Source of the DNA: Gemmatimonadota bacterium
Lineage (GTDB): Bacteria > Gemmatimonadota > Gemmatimonadetes > Longimicrobiales > Gaopeijiaceae
Assembly: GCA_041390125.1 (NCBI GenBank)
Contig: JAWKQN010000025.1
Span: 1-54,032 of the forward strand
Reading direction: 5' to 3'
Length of the DNA stretch: 54,032 bases
Shown here piece after piece: positions 35,071 to 44,085 of the stretch (positions within the stretch are counted from its first letter, which is position 1; every line of letters starts with the position of its first letter). The notes under the pieces were generated by a model. The model did not search any database. It worked only from the letters and a program-made list of their open reading frames with translations, and was not told the DNA's origin. The position numbers and the translations under genes were made by a program.

Positions 35071-37134
35071 ATGTCCTTCCTGACGCCCTGGTTCCTGGCG
35101 GGTCTGGCCGCGGTGGCGGTGCCGATCATCGTGCACCTGATCCAGCGCGACCGGAAGACGGTGGTGCGCTTCCCGTCGTTGATGTTCCTGGAGCGCATCC
35201 CGTTCCGCTCGGTGCGTCGCCAGACCATCCGCAACTGGCCTCTGTTCCTGCTCCGTCTCGCGGCCATCGTGCTCCTGGCGCTGGCGTTCGCCCGCCCGTT
35301 CCTGTCCGGCGGCGAGGGGGCGCAGCTCGCAGGCGGGCCCCTGGAGCGTGTGGTGCTCGTCGACCGCTCCTACTCGATGGCCTGGGAGGGCTCCTTCGAG
35401 CGCGCCCTGGACCAGGCGCGCAGCGCGCTCACGGAGTTGCAGGACGGCGACCGCGCTTCGGTGATCGCCTTCGACGAGAACGCCACGGTGCTGGCCCGTT
35501 CGGTCGACCCCACCACGGCCCGCCGGGCCCTGGACGGGCTCACGGCCAGCGACCGCACCACCCGGCTCCGCCCCGCCCTGGAGATCAGCCAGGCCATCCT
35601 GGAGCAGTCACGGCTGGGCCGGCGCGACGTCATCCTGATCTCCGACTTCCAGCGCGGCGCGTGGCGCGGCGACGAGGACGTGGAGCTCCCCACCGGCACG
35701 CAGGTGACGCCCGTCCCCATCCGCCCGGATCGCCAGCGCAACGTGGCCCTGTACTCGGTGGGGTTGGAGCGTTCGCGCGCCGCGGCGCGCGAGCGCGTGA
35801 CCGCCACCGCCCGGCTGGTGAACCTCGGCGATGCCCCCGTCACCGCCACCGCCACGTTGGAGCTGGGCGGCCGCGCGCTGGAGAGCCGGACGGTGGAGCT
35901 GGCCGCGGGGGGTGAGGGAGACGCGACCCAGGCCGTCTCGTTCCAGCCCTTCACCCTCCCGGGCGAGAACACGCTCGCGCGCGTGCGCATCGACGACGAT
36001 CCGCTCGCGCCCGACAACACGTACGACCTGGTCCTCGACCCGGAGGCGACGCCGTCCGTCCTGCTGGTGGAGCCCGCGGGTGGCCGGGCCAACGCGTCGC
36101 TGTACCTGACGCGCGCGCTGGAGATCGGAGGTGAGATCCCGTTCCGGGTCGCGACCGTGCGGGCCGACCGCCTGACGCCGGCCCTGGTGGCCCAGCACGG
36201 GATCGTCCTCTTCAACGGCGCGGCCCCTCCCAACGACGCGGTGGCGGAGGCGCTGCGGGAGCACCTGACCTCCGGAGGCGGCCTGCTGGTGGCGCTGGAC
36301 GACCGCTCGCGCTGGAGCGAGGCCCACCAGGACCTGCTGCCCGGTCGCTTCGGCGGGCCCACGGACCGCCCGGGCGCGGCGCTGGGCTACCTCGACTACA
36401 ACCACCCCGTCTTCGAGCTCTTCAGCACGCCCCGCTCGGGTGACTTCACGGCCGCGCGCTTCTTCCGCTACCGCGCGTTCACGCCGGACTCGACGGCCGA
36501 GGTGCTGGCTCGCTTCGACGACGGAGGCATCGCGCTCGCGGAGGGTCGGCACGAGCGGGGCCGCACCCTGCTGTGGACCACCGGCCTCGACAACTTCTGG
36601 AACGACCTGGCGCTGCAGCCCGTGTACCTGCCGTACGTACACGCGCTCGTACGCTACCTGTCGGGTCGGAGCGACCCCACGCCGGCATACCGGGTAGGGG
36701 ATGTGGTGGACCTGAGCGCGGGTGTGTCCGCCGTCCAGGAGGACGCCGAGGCGGAATGGCTGGTGCTCACGCCCGGGGGCGAGGCCCGCACGGTTGCGCC
36801 CGGGGCCGTCGGCGAGCGGTTCCTGCCCCTCGAGGAGGCCGGCGTCTACGAGGTCCGGCAACGGGCGGACGGACCGACCGTACGGAGGATCGCGGCCAAT
36901 GTCGATCGGGCCGAGTCCACCCTGACGGAGCTGGATCCCGACGTGATCGTGGCCGCGATCGGATCGACCCCGACGGACGCGCCCACGGCAGCGGGAGACG
37001 GCCGCGACGAGGGCGAGATCCGGCGCGCCCAGGAGGCGCGCACGCCCGTCGGCTGGTATCTGTTGTTCGTGGTGTTCGGACTGTTGGCGCTGGAGACCGC
37101 ACTCTCGAATCGAGCGTCGCGCCGACCCGCCTGA
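35071..37134 (+). CDS. BatA-domain membrane protein with VWA domain
   Basis: A 687-residue protein. The N-terminal BatA motif MSFLTPWFLAGLAAVAVPII and HLIQRDRKTVVRFPSLMFL contains the first helix; a second lies near 59-76 (WPLFLLRLAAIVLLALAF). A VWA domain has MIDAS DRSYSM, and VILISDFQRG. Then come beta domains and an amidotransferase-like fold (about 320-540), and a final helix (WYLLFVVFGLLALETAL). The topology matches BatA/BatB-like aerotolerance proteins extended by extra periplasmic domains. It should be a membrane partner of MoxR and DUF58. Confidence 0.9.
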   Translation: MSFLTPWFLAGLAAVAVPIIVHLIQRDRKTVVRFPSLMFLERIPFRSVRRQTIRNWPLFLLRLAAIVLLALAFARPFLSGGEGAQLAGGPLERVVLVDRSYSMAWEGSFERALDQARSALTELQDGDRASVIAFDENATVLARSVDPTTARRALDGLTASDRTTRLRPALEISQAILEQSRLGRRDVILISDFQRGAWRGDEDVELPTGTQVTPVPIRPDRQRNVALYSVGLERSRAAARERVTATARLVNLGDAPVTATATLELGGRALESRTVELAAGGEGDATQAVSFQPFTLPGENTLARVRIDDDPLAPDNTYDLVLDPEATPSVLLVEPAGGRANASLYLTRALEIGGEIPFRVATVRADRLTPALVAQHGIVLFNGAAPPNDAVAEALREHLTSGGGLLVALDDRSRWSEAHQDLLPGRFGGPTDRPGAALGYLDYNHPVFELFSTPRSGDFTAARFFRYRAFTPDSTAEVLARFDDGGIALAEGRHERGRTLLWTTGLDNFWNDLALQPVYLPYVHALVRYLSGRSDPTPAYRVGDVVDLSAGVSAVQEDAEAEWLVLTPGGEARTVAPGAVGERFLPLEEAGVYEVRQRADGPTVRRIAANVDRAESTLTELDPDVIVAAIGSTPTDAPTAAGDGRDEGEIRRAQEARTPVGWYLLFVVFGLLALETALSNRASRRPA

Positions 37135-37159
37135 GGTCGCCGCGCACGGAGGCACGACG

Positions 37160-40100
37160 ATGCGCAAGAACACGAGGTCGAACGACCACCGGGAGCTGAC
37201 CGGCATCATCCGTCGGGTGCGCGGGCGCTGGCGCTTGCGCGTCGCGCTACGCGGATTGGCCGTCACCGGCGTCGTCGTGCTGCTCGCGCTGCTGGTCTCC
37301 GGTGTCCTGCTGGAGACCACCCGCTTCGCCGCGACGCCGCTGCTGGCCGCCCGCATCCTCACGGCGCTCGCCACGGTCGGCGTGGCGCTGTGGTTCCTCG
37401 TCCGCCCGCTGCTCCGGCGCGTCGACGACGAGCGGGTCGCCCTCTACCTGGAGGAGCACGAGCCCGCGCTGGCCCAGACCGTCCTCAGCGCCGTCGAGGC
37501 CGCCCACTCACCGGCCGCAGGCTCGTCGTCGGCGCTGGTCCAGCGCGTCGTGCAGAACGCCGTGGACGCCTGTCGCCGGGTCGACTACGGGCGCCGCATC
37601 GAACGGCCGGCGTTGGTCCGCTGGGGTGGAGCGCTCACCGCCACCGTGCTGGTGGCCGTGGCCCTCTTCACGTTGGGGCCGGCCTATCTGCGGCATGGTG
37701 CGGCGGCGGTCCTGCTGCCCACCGTGTCCGCGACCGACGCCAATCCCTACCGCGTGCACGTCACGCCGGGCAACGCCACCGTCTCACGGGGCTCCGACCT
37801 GACCATCCAGGCCGAGCTGGGTGGCTTCACCGCGTCGGAGGCCACGCTCTACTGGCGCGCGGCCGGCGCGGAGAGCTACGACCCGATCCCCATGGTGCTG
37901 GGCGAAGGGAGCGCCTTCGAGGCGCTGCTGTTCGCGCTGTCCGACGCCGGTGACTACTTCGTCGAGTCGTCCGGCGTGCGGTCGGAGAGCTTCCACGTCG
38001 CGGTCGAGGATCTCCCGTACGTCTCCGCGCTGGAGCTCGAGTACCGGTTCCCGGCCTACACCGGCCTGCCTCCCCAGATCGTGGAAGCGGGTGGGGACGT
38101 CGCCGTGCTGCGCGGCACCACCGTGGTGCTGCGCGCCACGGCCACGCAGCCGAGCGCGGCGGGCAACCTCGTGCTGGGCGACTCCACGCGGAATGCCCTC
38201 GAAGATGCAGGCGCCCTGTCCTGGACCGGGTCCTTCGACGTGCGCACGCCCGGCACCTATCGCATCGAGTTCCAGGCGGACAACGGCGTCTTCGTCCCCG
38301 CCTCGCCGGAATACGTCATCGACGTGCTGGACGACCAGCCCCCCAGCGTCTCGCTGGTCAAGCCCGGCCGGGACTCGCGGGCCAGCCCCATCGAAGAGGT
38401 CTACGTGGAGGCGCGCGCGGACGACGATTACGGGATCCGTTCGCTGCAGCTCGTCTACTCCGTCAACGGAGGGGCCGAAGACTCACTGCCGCTGTTCCGC
38501 GAGAGCGGCGCGCCCCGCCCCGAGGTCACCGCCAGCCACACGTTCTTCCTCGAGGAGATCGAGCTGGAGGCGGGCGATGTGATCTCGTACTACGTGCGTG
38601 CCACCGACAACGACCGGGTGGGACGGGCCAAGACGGTGACGTCGGACATGTACTTCCTGCAGATCCGGCCCTTCCGCAAGGACTTCGAGCAGGCGGACCA
38701 GGGACCCGGCGGTGGGGGTGGGGGTGGTGGCGCCATGGACGGCTCGCTGCCGGAGCAGCAGCGCCAGATCATCTCCGGCACGTTCAACCTCGTGCGGGAC
38801 CGCGATCGCTACGACCCGAGCGAGTTCCAGGAGAACGTGGTCATGCTGCGCCTCGCGCAGGACCGGCTGCGCGCGCAGGTCGAGGGTCTCGTGGCCCAGA
38901 TGGGCGAGCGTGGCGTCGCCTCCTCCGACGACGGGATGGCCAAGGTCGCCGAGGAGCTGCCCCGGGCCATCGAGCAGATGGGGATCGTCGTCGACTCCCT
39001 CGATGCCAACCGTCCCAAGGAAGCCATCCCGGCCGAGCAGAAGGCGCTGCAGCATCTGCTGCGGGCCGAAGAGGCGTTCCGGGACGTGCAGATCCAGATG
39101 CAGCAGGGCGGGGGCGGCGGCGGGGGCGGTGGCAGCAGCGCCGAGGAACTGGCCGACCTGTTCGAGCTCGAGCTCGACAAGCTCAAGAACCAGTACGAGA
39201 CCGTCCAGCGTGAGCAGAACGATCAGACCGCGCAGGAGGTGGACGAGACGCTGGAGCGCCTGAAGGAGCTGGCGCGTCGTCAGGAGCAGGCCGCCGAGCG
39301 GCAGCGGCAGATGGCGCAGTCGTCCCCGAACGGCGGCGGCGGGGCCGGGAGCGCCGCGCAGCGCGAGCTGGCCGACGAGACCGAGCGGGCCGCGCGCGAG
39401 CTGGAGCGGCTGTCCCGCGAGCGGCGCTCGGAAGCGCTCGCCGAGACCGCGCGCCAACTGCAGGACGCCGCCGAGAACATGCGGAGGGCCGCGGCCGCGC
39501 GGGGCAACCAGAGCGCATCGGACGCGCGCGAGGCGCTCGAGCGCCTGCGCGATGCCCGGCGTCGGCTGGAGCAGGAGCAGACCGACCGGCTCGCGCAGGG
39601 TGCCGGATCCGCCATGGAGCGCGTCCGTCGGCTGCGGGACCAGCAGGACCAGATCACCCAGGACGCCATGGATCTGCCCACGGCCGCCGACCGCGCGGAG
39701 GCGCTCCAGCGCCTGAGCGAGCGCAAGGCCGCCATGGAGCAGGAGCTGCAGAGCCTGGAGCGCGACCTGGATCGCATGGCATCGGAGGCCCGACAGGATC
39801 CGGCGCAGCGTGAAGCCGGCCGGGAGCTGGGCGAGGCCGCCGACGTGATCCGTGACACGAAGCTCAAGGAGAAGGTGCGCTACACCCGTGGCGTCATCGA
39901 GGCGCGACCCGACCAGACCACCCGCCCGCTCGAGGAGCAGATCGAATCGGATCTGGACGCCCTGGGCGAACAGTTGCGGGAGGCCATGGAGGCCGCCGAG
40001 CAGGCGGGGGACGGCGCCCAGATGAGCGAGGCCCTGGACCGCGCGCGCGATCTCGTGCGTGGCCTCGAGTCGCTCGAGGAGCGGACGGGCAACGAGTCCC

Positions 40101-40777
40101 GCCGTCTGGGCGACCCGTCGGGCCAGGGGCAGGAGGGGCAGCAGGGCGAGCCCGGCCAGGACGGCCAGCCCGGGCAGCAGGGCCAAGCCGGCCAACAAGG
40201 CCAGGCGGGCCAGCCAGGTCAGCCCGGTCAGCAGGGCCAGGCGGGTCAACAAGGCCAGCCCGGGCAGCAGGGTCAGGCGGGGCAGCAAGGCCAGGCCGGT
40301 CAGCAAGGGCAATCCGGCCAGCAGGGCGGGGCCGGCGGCCAGCCGGGCGGCGAGGACCGGATGGGCGGCCTGGGCGGCGGCTTCGGACCGCGCGCCGGAG
40401 CGGCGGCCGGGCCGCTGTCGGAGGACGAGATCCGCCAGCTCCGCCGAGCCTATCAGGAGCAGCGTGCGGACGCCGAGGAGCTGCGGCGCCAGCTCGGAGC
40501 CGCCGGCGTGGACGTGTCCGACCTGGACGGCGTCATCGACCAGCTTCGTCGCTTCGACGACCGGCGCGCATACGCGGACGTGGAAGAGATCGCCCGCTTG
40601 CAGTCGGCCCTGCTCGAGCAGGTCAAGAGCTTCGAGTTCGGGCTGCGGCGCGCCGTGGAGGGAGACCGCGAGAACCTGCTTCTCCGGGGTTCCGGCGACG
40701 TCCCGCCCGGCTACGAGAAGCTCATCGAGGAGTACTACCGGGCCCTGGCCGAAGGCAGGCGCGACGGAGGTCGCTGA
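37160..40777 (+). CDS. DUF4175 giant membrane protein with coiled coil and collagen-like tract
   Basis: A 1205-residue protein, last in the MoxR-type run. Hydrophobic helices lie near 33-53, 58-80 and 160-180. Beta-rich periplasmic domains follow to about residue 510. A long Glu/Gln/Arg-rich coiled coil occupies about 560-980, broken by Gly-rich linkers (PGGGGGGGGAMDG near 513 and QQGGGGGGGGGSS near 650). Residues 990-1058 are 23 collagen-like Gly-X-Y triplets, mostly GQQ, GQA and GQP. The C-terminal part is again helical (ELRRQLGAAGVDVSDLDG). DUF4175 proteins occur beside DUF4159 and BatA genes; no enzyme motif is visible. A structural envelope role is inferred. Confidence 0.88.
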   Translation: MRKNTRSNDHRELTGIIRRVRGRWRLRVALRGLAVTGVVVLLALLVSGVLLETTRFAATPLLAARILTALATVGVALWFLVRPLLRRVDDERVALYLEEHEPALAQTVLSAVEAAHSPAAGSSSALVQRVVQNAVDACRRVDYGRRIERPALVRWGGALTATVLVAVALFTLGPAYLRHGAAAVLLPTVSATDANPYRVHVTPGNATVSRGSDLTIQAELGGFTASEATLYWRAAGAESYDPIPMVLGEGSAFEALLFALSDAGDYFVESSGVRSESFHVAVEDLPYVSALELEYRFPAYTGLPPQIVEAGGDVAVLRGTTVVLRATATQPSAAGNLVLGDSTRNALEDAGALSWTGSFDVRTPGTYRIEFQADNGVFVPASPEYVIDVLDDQPPSVSLVKPGRDSRASPIEEVYVEARADDDYGIRSLQLVYSVNGGAEDSLPLFRESGAPRPEVTASHTFFLEEIELEAGDVISYYVRATDNDRVGRAKTVTSDMYFLQIRPFRKDFEQADQGPGGGGGGGGAMDGSLPEQQRQIISGTFNLVRDRDRYDPSEFQENVVMLRLAQDRLRAQVEGLVAQMGERGVASSDDGMAKVAEELPRAIEQMGIVVDSLDANRPKEAIPAEQKALQHLLRAEEAFRDVQIQMQQGGGGGGGGGSSAEELADLFELELDKLKNQYETVQREQNDQTAQEVDETLERLKELARRQEQAAERQRQMAQSSPNGGGGAGSAAQRELADETERAARELERLSRERRSEALAETARQLQDAAENMRRAAAARGNQSASDAREALERLRDARRRLEQEQTDRLAQGAGSAMERVRRLRDQQDQITQDAMDLPTAADRAEALQRLSERKAAMEQELQSLERDLDRMASEARQDPAQREAGRELGEAADVIRDTKLKEKVRYTRGVIEARPDQTTRPLEEQIESDLDALGEQLREAMEAAEQAGDGAQMSEALDRARDLVRGLESLEERTGNESRRLGDPSGQGQEGQQGEPGQDGQPGQQGQAGQQGQAGQPGQPGQQGQAGQQGQPGQQGQAGQQGQAGQQGQSGQQGGAGGQPGGEDRMGGLGGGFGPRAGAAAGPLSEDEIRQLRRAYQEQRADAEELRRQLGAAGVDVSDLDGVIDQLRRFDDRRAYADVEEIARLQSALLEQVKSFEFGLRRAVEGDRENLLLRGSGDVPPGYEKLIEEYYRALAEGRRDGGR
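40127..40333 (+). repeat. Triplet repeat encoding 23 Gly-X-Y units
   Basis: A run of 9-base units (GGC CAG with CAG, GCG, GCC or CCC) inside the DUF4175 gene encodes 23 consecutive Gly-X-Y triplets, with Gln in nearly every X position and Gln, Ala or Pro in Y. Synonymous changes between units suggest an old expansion under protein-level selection rather than a fresh DNA slip. Confidence 0.88.
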
Positions 40778-40782
40778 CGGAG

Positions 40783-40810
40783 GGCGCCCGGCGCAGCCAC
40801 GCCGGGCGCC
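40783..40810. terminator. Bidirectional hairpin between convergent genes
   Basis: Perfect 11-bp arms (40783-40793 and 40800-40810) with a 6-base loop lie between the DUF4175 stop at 40777 and the end of the opposing outer-membrane gene at 40868. There is no U-run. Confidence 0.7.
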
Positions 40811-40867
40811 GTTCCGCGTGGTGTCGGGACTCTGCCGGTGCCGGACGCCGGACGGGCGTCCACACCG

Positions 40868-41689
40868 TCAGAACGTCCGGCCGATCCGCAACTCCAGCCC
40901 ATAGTCGGGGCTGAACGAGGCCAGGCCGCGCAGCGCCACCAGCTCGCCCCACGTAGCTCCTTCACTGCGGACGCGCAGACGCAGCTCCGAGAGATGCTCG
41001 TTGCCGCGCGGCGGCCCGGCATGGCGGGTGTCGTAGTGGCCCACCAGCTCCAGCCCCGCCGTGATCGTCGAGCGCGGCATCTGGATCCCGGCCATGTACA
41101 GGAACGGGTCCGTCTGGTCCGGCACGGTGCTGACGACCCCGAAGATGCCGAGTCCTCCCTCGGCGAACAGACGGACGTGGCTGGACTGCCACTGGGTCGC
41201 CACCGTGAAGAACACATCGGTCTCGTCCCGCTCCAGCCCTGCCGTCTCGTCCGTGGTGGGCAACCGCGCCCCGAAGCGGAAGGCCGCGCCCCACGCACTC
41301 CGCGGCTCGGTGAGGAGCACCATGGTGGAGAAGCGGTAGTCGCCCACGTCGGCGCGCCGTCCCTCCACGGCGTCCCGGACACCCGAGACCGGATCGTTGA
41401 GCGAGATCCGTTCGTCGAGCATGCGCCAGGCACTGCCGGACGCCTCGAAGAGCACGCGGCCCACCCGCACGACACCGCGCAGGCTCCCGAGCTCCACCAT
41501 GCGCCCCTCCACGCCGGCCAGGGACGCGGGCTGGGCGGAGTAGATGGCGGCGCCCACGGACGCCGCCCCCAGCGGCAACCGGAAGTCCCGCCAGGCGATG
41601 GGATCGAGCGGGCGGATCTGGGCCTGCGCCGCCGACGGGCCCACGCAGAGGGCCAGGAGGGCCAGCAGCGCGGGGACGCGGGAACGCAC
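40868..41689 (-). CDS. Probable outer-membrane beta-barrel protein, metal-regulated
   Basis: A 273-residue protein with a signal peptide (RSRVPALLALLALCVGPSAAQA) and then about 250 residues of alternating amphipathic strands, ending LELRIGRTF with a terminal Phe typical of barrels. No family was recognised. The GTG start at 41689 places the signal peptide right at the start. An upstream ATG in frame gives MIIDYHIPGS, but those residues are simply the translated 18-bp palindrome, so it is less likely. The gene is divergent from a MerC-domain gene across that palindrome, suggesting metal-dependent control and perhaps a metal-uptake role. Confidence 0.65.
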   Translation of the reverse strand: MRSRVPALLALLALCVGPSAAQAQIRPLDPIAWRDFRLPLGAASVGAAIYSAQPASLAGVEGRMVELGSLRGVVRVGRVLFEASGSAWRMLDERISLNDPVSGVRDAVEGRRADVGDYRFSTMVLLTEPRSAWGAAFRFGARLPTTDETAGLERDETDVFFTVATQWQSSHVRLFAEGGLGIFGVVSTVPDQTDPFLYMAGIQMPRSTITAGLELVGHYDTRHAGPPRGNEHLSELRLRVRSEGATWGELVALRGLASFSPDYGLELRIGRTF

Positions 41690-41722
41690 CCCGGAGCGGA
41701 ACGCCCTCGGGCTTCCCGGGAT

Positions 41723-41740
41723 ATGATAATCGATTATCAT
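41723..41740. promoter_or_regulatory. 18-bp perfect palindrome, probable Fur/Zur operator
   Basis: ATGATAATCGATTATCAT is a perfect palindrome and the most AT-rich stretch in its neighbourhood. It resembles Fur-family boxes (TGATAAT, short centre, ATTATCA), here with a 2-base centre. It sits 34 bp upstream of the chosen outer-membrane gene start and 30 bp upstream of the MerC gene, so one bound dimer could repress both. A Fur-family regulator is encoded 500 bp away. Confidence 0.72.
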
Positions 41741-41769
41741 TCTATGGCCTGACCCGGACCCGGAGACGC

Positions 41770-42222
41770 TTGGCCGTGACGCCGACGGACGCACGTGTAC
41801 GCACGACCCCGCAGTGGGTGGCCACCTGGCTGCCCGCCGCCTGCGCCGTGCACTGCGTGCTGACGCCCGTGCTCGTCGGCCTTTTCCCGGCGCTCGCCCT
41901 GTCCCACCGCTGGGAGGGGGTTCTGCTCGCCTCGTCCCTGGCATTGGCGCAATGGCCCCTGCGGTCCGGGTCACGGCTGCACGGCGATCGCCGTGTCCGG
42001 GCGCTCGTCTTCGCCGGCGCCGCGCTGTGGGCCGCGTCCATCTTGGGGCTGTTCGCGCCCCTCCCGGAGACCCTCGTCTCACCGATCGGCGGGCTCACCA
42101 TGGCGGCCGCGCTCGTCTGGAACGGGCGGCTGATCCATCGGGCGCGCTGCCGCACCACGTGCGGATGTCCGCTTCCGCACGGACATGCCGCGAATCAGGG
42201 GATGGAAGCCGCCCGGACCTGA
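41770..42222 (+). CDS. MerC domain membrane protein
   Basis: A 150-residue membrane protein with four hydrophobic segments. The MerC hallmark PAACAVHCVLTPVLVG lies at about 24-39; its Cys pair would bind soft metals. A second Cys group, CRTTCGC, lies near the C terminus, followed by the His-containing PHGHA. The start is TTG with GGAG 5 bases upstream; a GTG two codons later is an alternative. Although MerC is named for mercury uptake, MerC-domain proteins next to Zur-like regulators are more likely tied to zinc or related metals. The gene converges on the Fur-family gene with 11 bp between. Confidence 0.82.
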   Translation: MAVTPTDARVRTTPQWVATWLPAACAVHCVLTPVLVGLFPALALSHRWEGVLLASSLALAQWPLRSGSRLHGDRRVRALVFAGAALWAASILGLFAPLPETLVSPIGGLTMAAALVWNGRLIHRARCRTTCGCPLPHGHAANQGMEAART

Positions 42223-42233
42223 CGCCAGTCCCT

Positions 42234-42602
42234 TCAGGCACAGGCGGCGCAGGTCCCGAAGAGCGTGATCTCGTGGTCCTCGATCGCGAACCCCCGGGGC
42301 ACGAGATTGACGTAGGCGTCGGAGCACGCGTCGATATCGAAGGCCCTCTCGCAGATCCGGCACAGGAAGTGATGATGGTGCGGCTTGCCGGCACGCTCGT
42401 AGCGCGGCGGGCTTCCGGGCAGCTCCACCTGCGCGAGCCACCCTTCGTCGACGAGCCTCCGGAGATTCCGATAGACCGTGGCCAGCCCCAGACCCTCGCA
42501 CTCCGCGCGCGCGGCCTCCAGGACCTCCACCGGGGCCAGGGGCCGTCCCGCCCGTTCCAGGGCGCGCCGGATGGCTTTCCTCTGCAGGGTCTCACGGGTC
42601 AT
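42234..42602 (-). CDS. Fur family transcriptional regulator, Zur-like
   Basis: A 122-residue regulator. The N-terminal winged helix contains LGLATVYRNLRRLVDEGW, the recognition helix of Fur proteins. The metal-binding part has PHHHHFLCRICERAFDID at about 74-91 and two CxxC pairs, Cys81/Cys84 and Cys118/Cys121, which would form the structural zinc site. It is shorter than E. coli Fur (148 residues). The strand of His residues and the nearby MerC gene favour Zur over Fur, but iron cannot be excluded. The ribosome site is weak. Confidence 0.88.
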   Translation of the reverse strand: MTRETLQRKAIRRALERAGRPLAPVEVLEAARAECEGLGLATVYRNLRRLVDEGWLAQVELPGSPPRYERAGKPHHHHFLCRICERAFDIDACSDAYVNLVPRGFAIEDHEITLFGTCAACA

Positions 42603-42667
42603 GCCGTGAAGGTGGCCCCCCCCTCCCCTTCGAGCCAGTCCTGCGGCTCTGCCGTGGGGCGGACACC

Positions 42668-44014
42668 TTGAGCCTCCCGCCCTCGCCCCGCGTCCGGTGG
42701 GGAGCGCTGGCGGCCTACGTCGGCGTGGTCGCGGCCGCCACGCTCCTCCAGGCCCCGGTGGCCGAGAACCTGACGTTCGCCCAGCGCGTCGCCGAGTTCC
42801 TGCGGCCCCCGCTGCGGCCCTCCGCGCTCATCGATGCCATCCGCAACGTGGCCCTGTTCACGGGCTGGGGGCTGCTGTGGGTCCTCACCGCCCGCGACAT
42901 CCGCGCGTCCCGCACGCTCCTGGTCGGCGCCACAGCCACGGGCGCCTCCCTCAGCCTCGCGGTGGAGCTGGCCCAGCTGTTCTTCACGAGCCGCACGGCC
43001 AGCCTTCTCGACGTCGCCACCAACACCACGGGTGCGGCCCTGGGCGTGTTGACCACGTTGGCCTTCCTGCGCCTGCTCGCTGTCGGCGTGGGTCGGCGCT
43101 CCTTCGTGGGGATGCCGGCGGCGTTGCTGGCCGCGGCCTACGCGTGCGCGTGCGCGGCGGAAGCCATCGTGCCCCTGTTCCGGCAGCGCATGGCGCCGGG
43201 AGCCTGGGGCGCCCCCGGGGAACGGCTCGCCACCGTCCTGGTCGCGTTCCGGGCGGATCCGAGCTGGTCCCTCCCGCTGGGGGATGTGCCGCTCTTCCTT
43301 CCCGCAGGACTGTTCACCGTCGCTGCCCTGGTGGAGCTCGGGTGGAGCTACCGCAGGTCCGCCGCGGTCACGACCGTGGCGGGTGTCGTGGCGGCGGTGG
43401 GACTGGAGGTCGCGCACGGCATGCTGGGCATCCCGATCCGCATGGGAGCGATCCTGGTACACGGGCTGGCTGTGCCTGCGGGCGCTGCCCTCGGAGCGGT
43501 CCTGCTGCCGCGCTTCAGCCGGGCACTGCGGGGCCCCGAGCGGCCGCGTGCCCTGCTGGCGCTCTACGCGGTGGTCCTGCTCGCGTGGCTGACCCGGCCC
43601 TACCGGCTCGATCTTACTCCACTCTCGCTGCACATCAAGATCACCTTTCCCTGGTGGTTGCCGCTCGGCGACGCGCGCTTCCGCACCGACCTGTTCGGGG
43701 TCTTCGACATCACCTCCGGGTTCCTGCTGTTCCTCCCGGTGGGGGCGCTCTTGGCGGTCTGGCCCCTGCGGCGCCGGGGCTGGGCCGCGGGCATCTGGCC
43801 CGTGGTGCTCTTCGCGCTCGCGCTGGAAGCCTCGCAGTTCGTGCTCTATCTCCGCCTGCCGACCATCACGGATCCCCTGGTGCAGTCGGCTGGAGCCGCC
43901 ATCGGGTGGGCGGCGATGCGACGTGTCGGCTTCCCCCGGTACGGCGCTGCGTTGGAGCGGCAACCCCCGCCAACTGTTGACGCGACGGGAGGTTCCGGGT
44001 ATCGATCCATATAG
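42668..44014 (+). CDS. VanZ-like family membrane protein with repeated domains
   Basis: A 448-residue polytopic protein with roughly eleven hydrophobic helices. VanZ-type segments recur: one around RNVALFTGWGLLW and SLAVELAQLFFTSRTASLLDVATNTTGAALG (about 60-120), another around VPLFLPAGLFTVAALVELG and GLEVAHGMLG (about 205-265), and a third around FLLFLPVGALLAVWPL and ALEASQFVLYL (about 355-405). Each carries the conserved E-x-x-Q or E-x-x-H near a helix end. The start is a TTG. VanZ proteins are linked to teicoplanin resistance and to envelope functions; no specific role can be given. Confidence 0.8.
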   Translation: MSLPPSPRVRWGALAAYVGVVAAATLLQAPVAENLTFAQRVAEFLRPPLRPSALIDAIRNVALFTGWGLLWVLTARDIRASRTLLVGATATGASLSLAVELAQLFFTSRTASLLDVATNTTGAALGVLTTLAFLRLLAVGVGRRSFVGMPAALLAAAYACACAAEAIVPLFRQRMAPGAWGAPGERLATVLVAFRADPSWSLPLGDVPLFLPAGLFTVAALVELGWSYRRSAAVTTVAGVVAAVGLEVAHGMLGIPIRMGAILVHGLAVPAGAALGAVLLPRFSRALRGPERPRALLALYAVVLLAWLTRPYRLDLTPLSLHIKITFPWWLPLGDARFRTDLFGVFDITSGFLLFLPVGALLAVWPLRRRGWAAGIWPVVLFALALEASQFVLYLRLPTITDPLVQSAGAAIGWAAMRRVGFPRYGAALERQPPPTVDATGGSGYRSI

Positions 44015-44085
44015 GGTCGGCACGCTCGACTCCTGCCGGCTTCCCCCACCGGCCACCCCACGGATTCCTGCAGGGATGGTCGATC

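Noticed and set aside
40127..40333. CRISPR-like array
   Set aside because: The repeats are 9-base coding units in frame within DUF4175, with no spacers and no cas genes.
41690..41740. ATG start of the outer-membrane gene beginning MIIDYHIPGS
   Set aside because: Those codons are the palindromic operator itself and no ribosome site precedes them; the GTG at 41689 starts a normal signal peptide.
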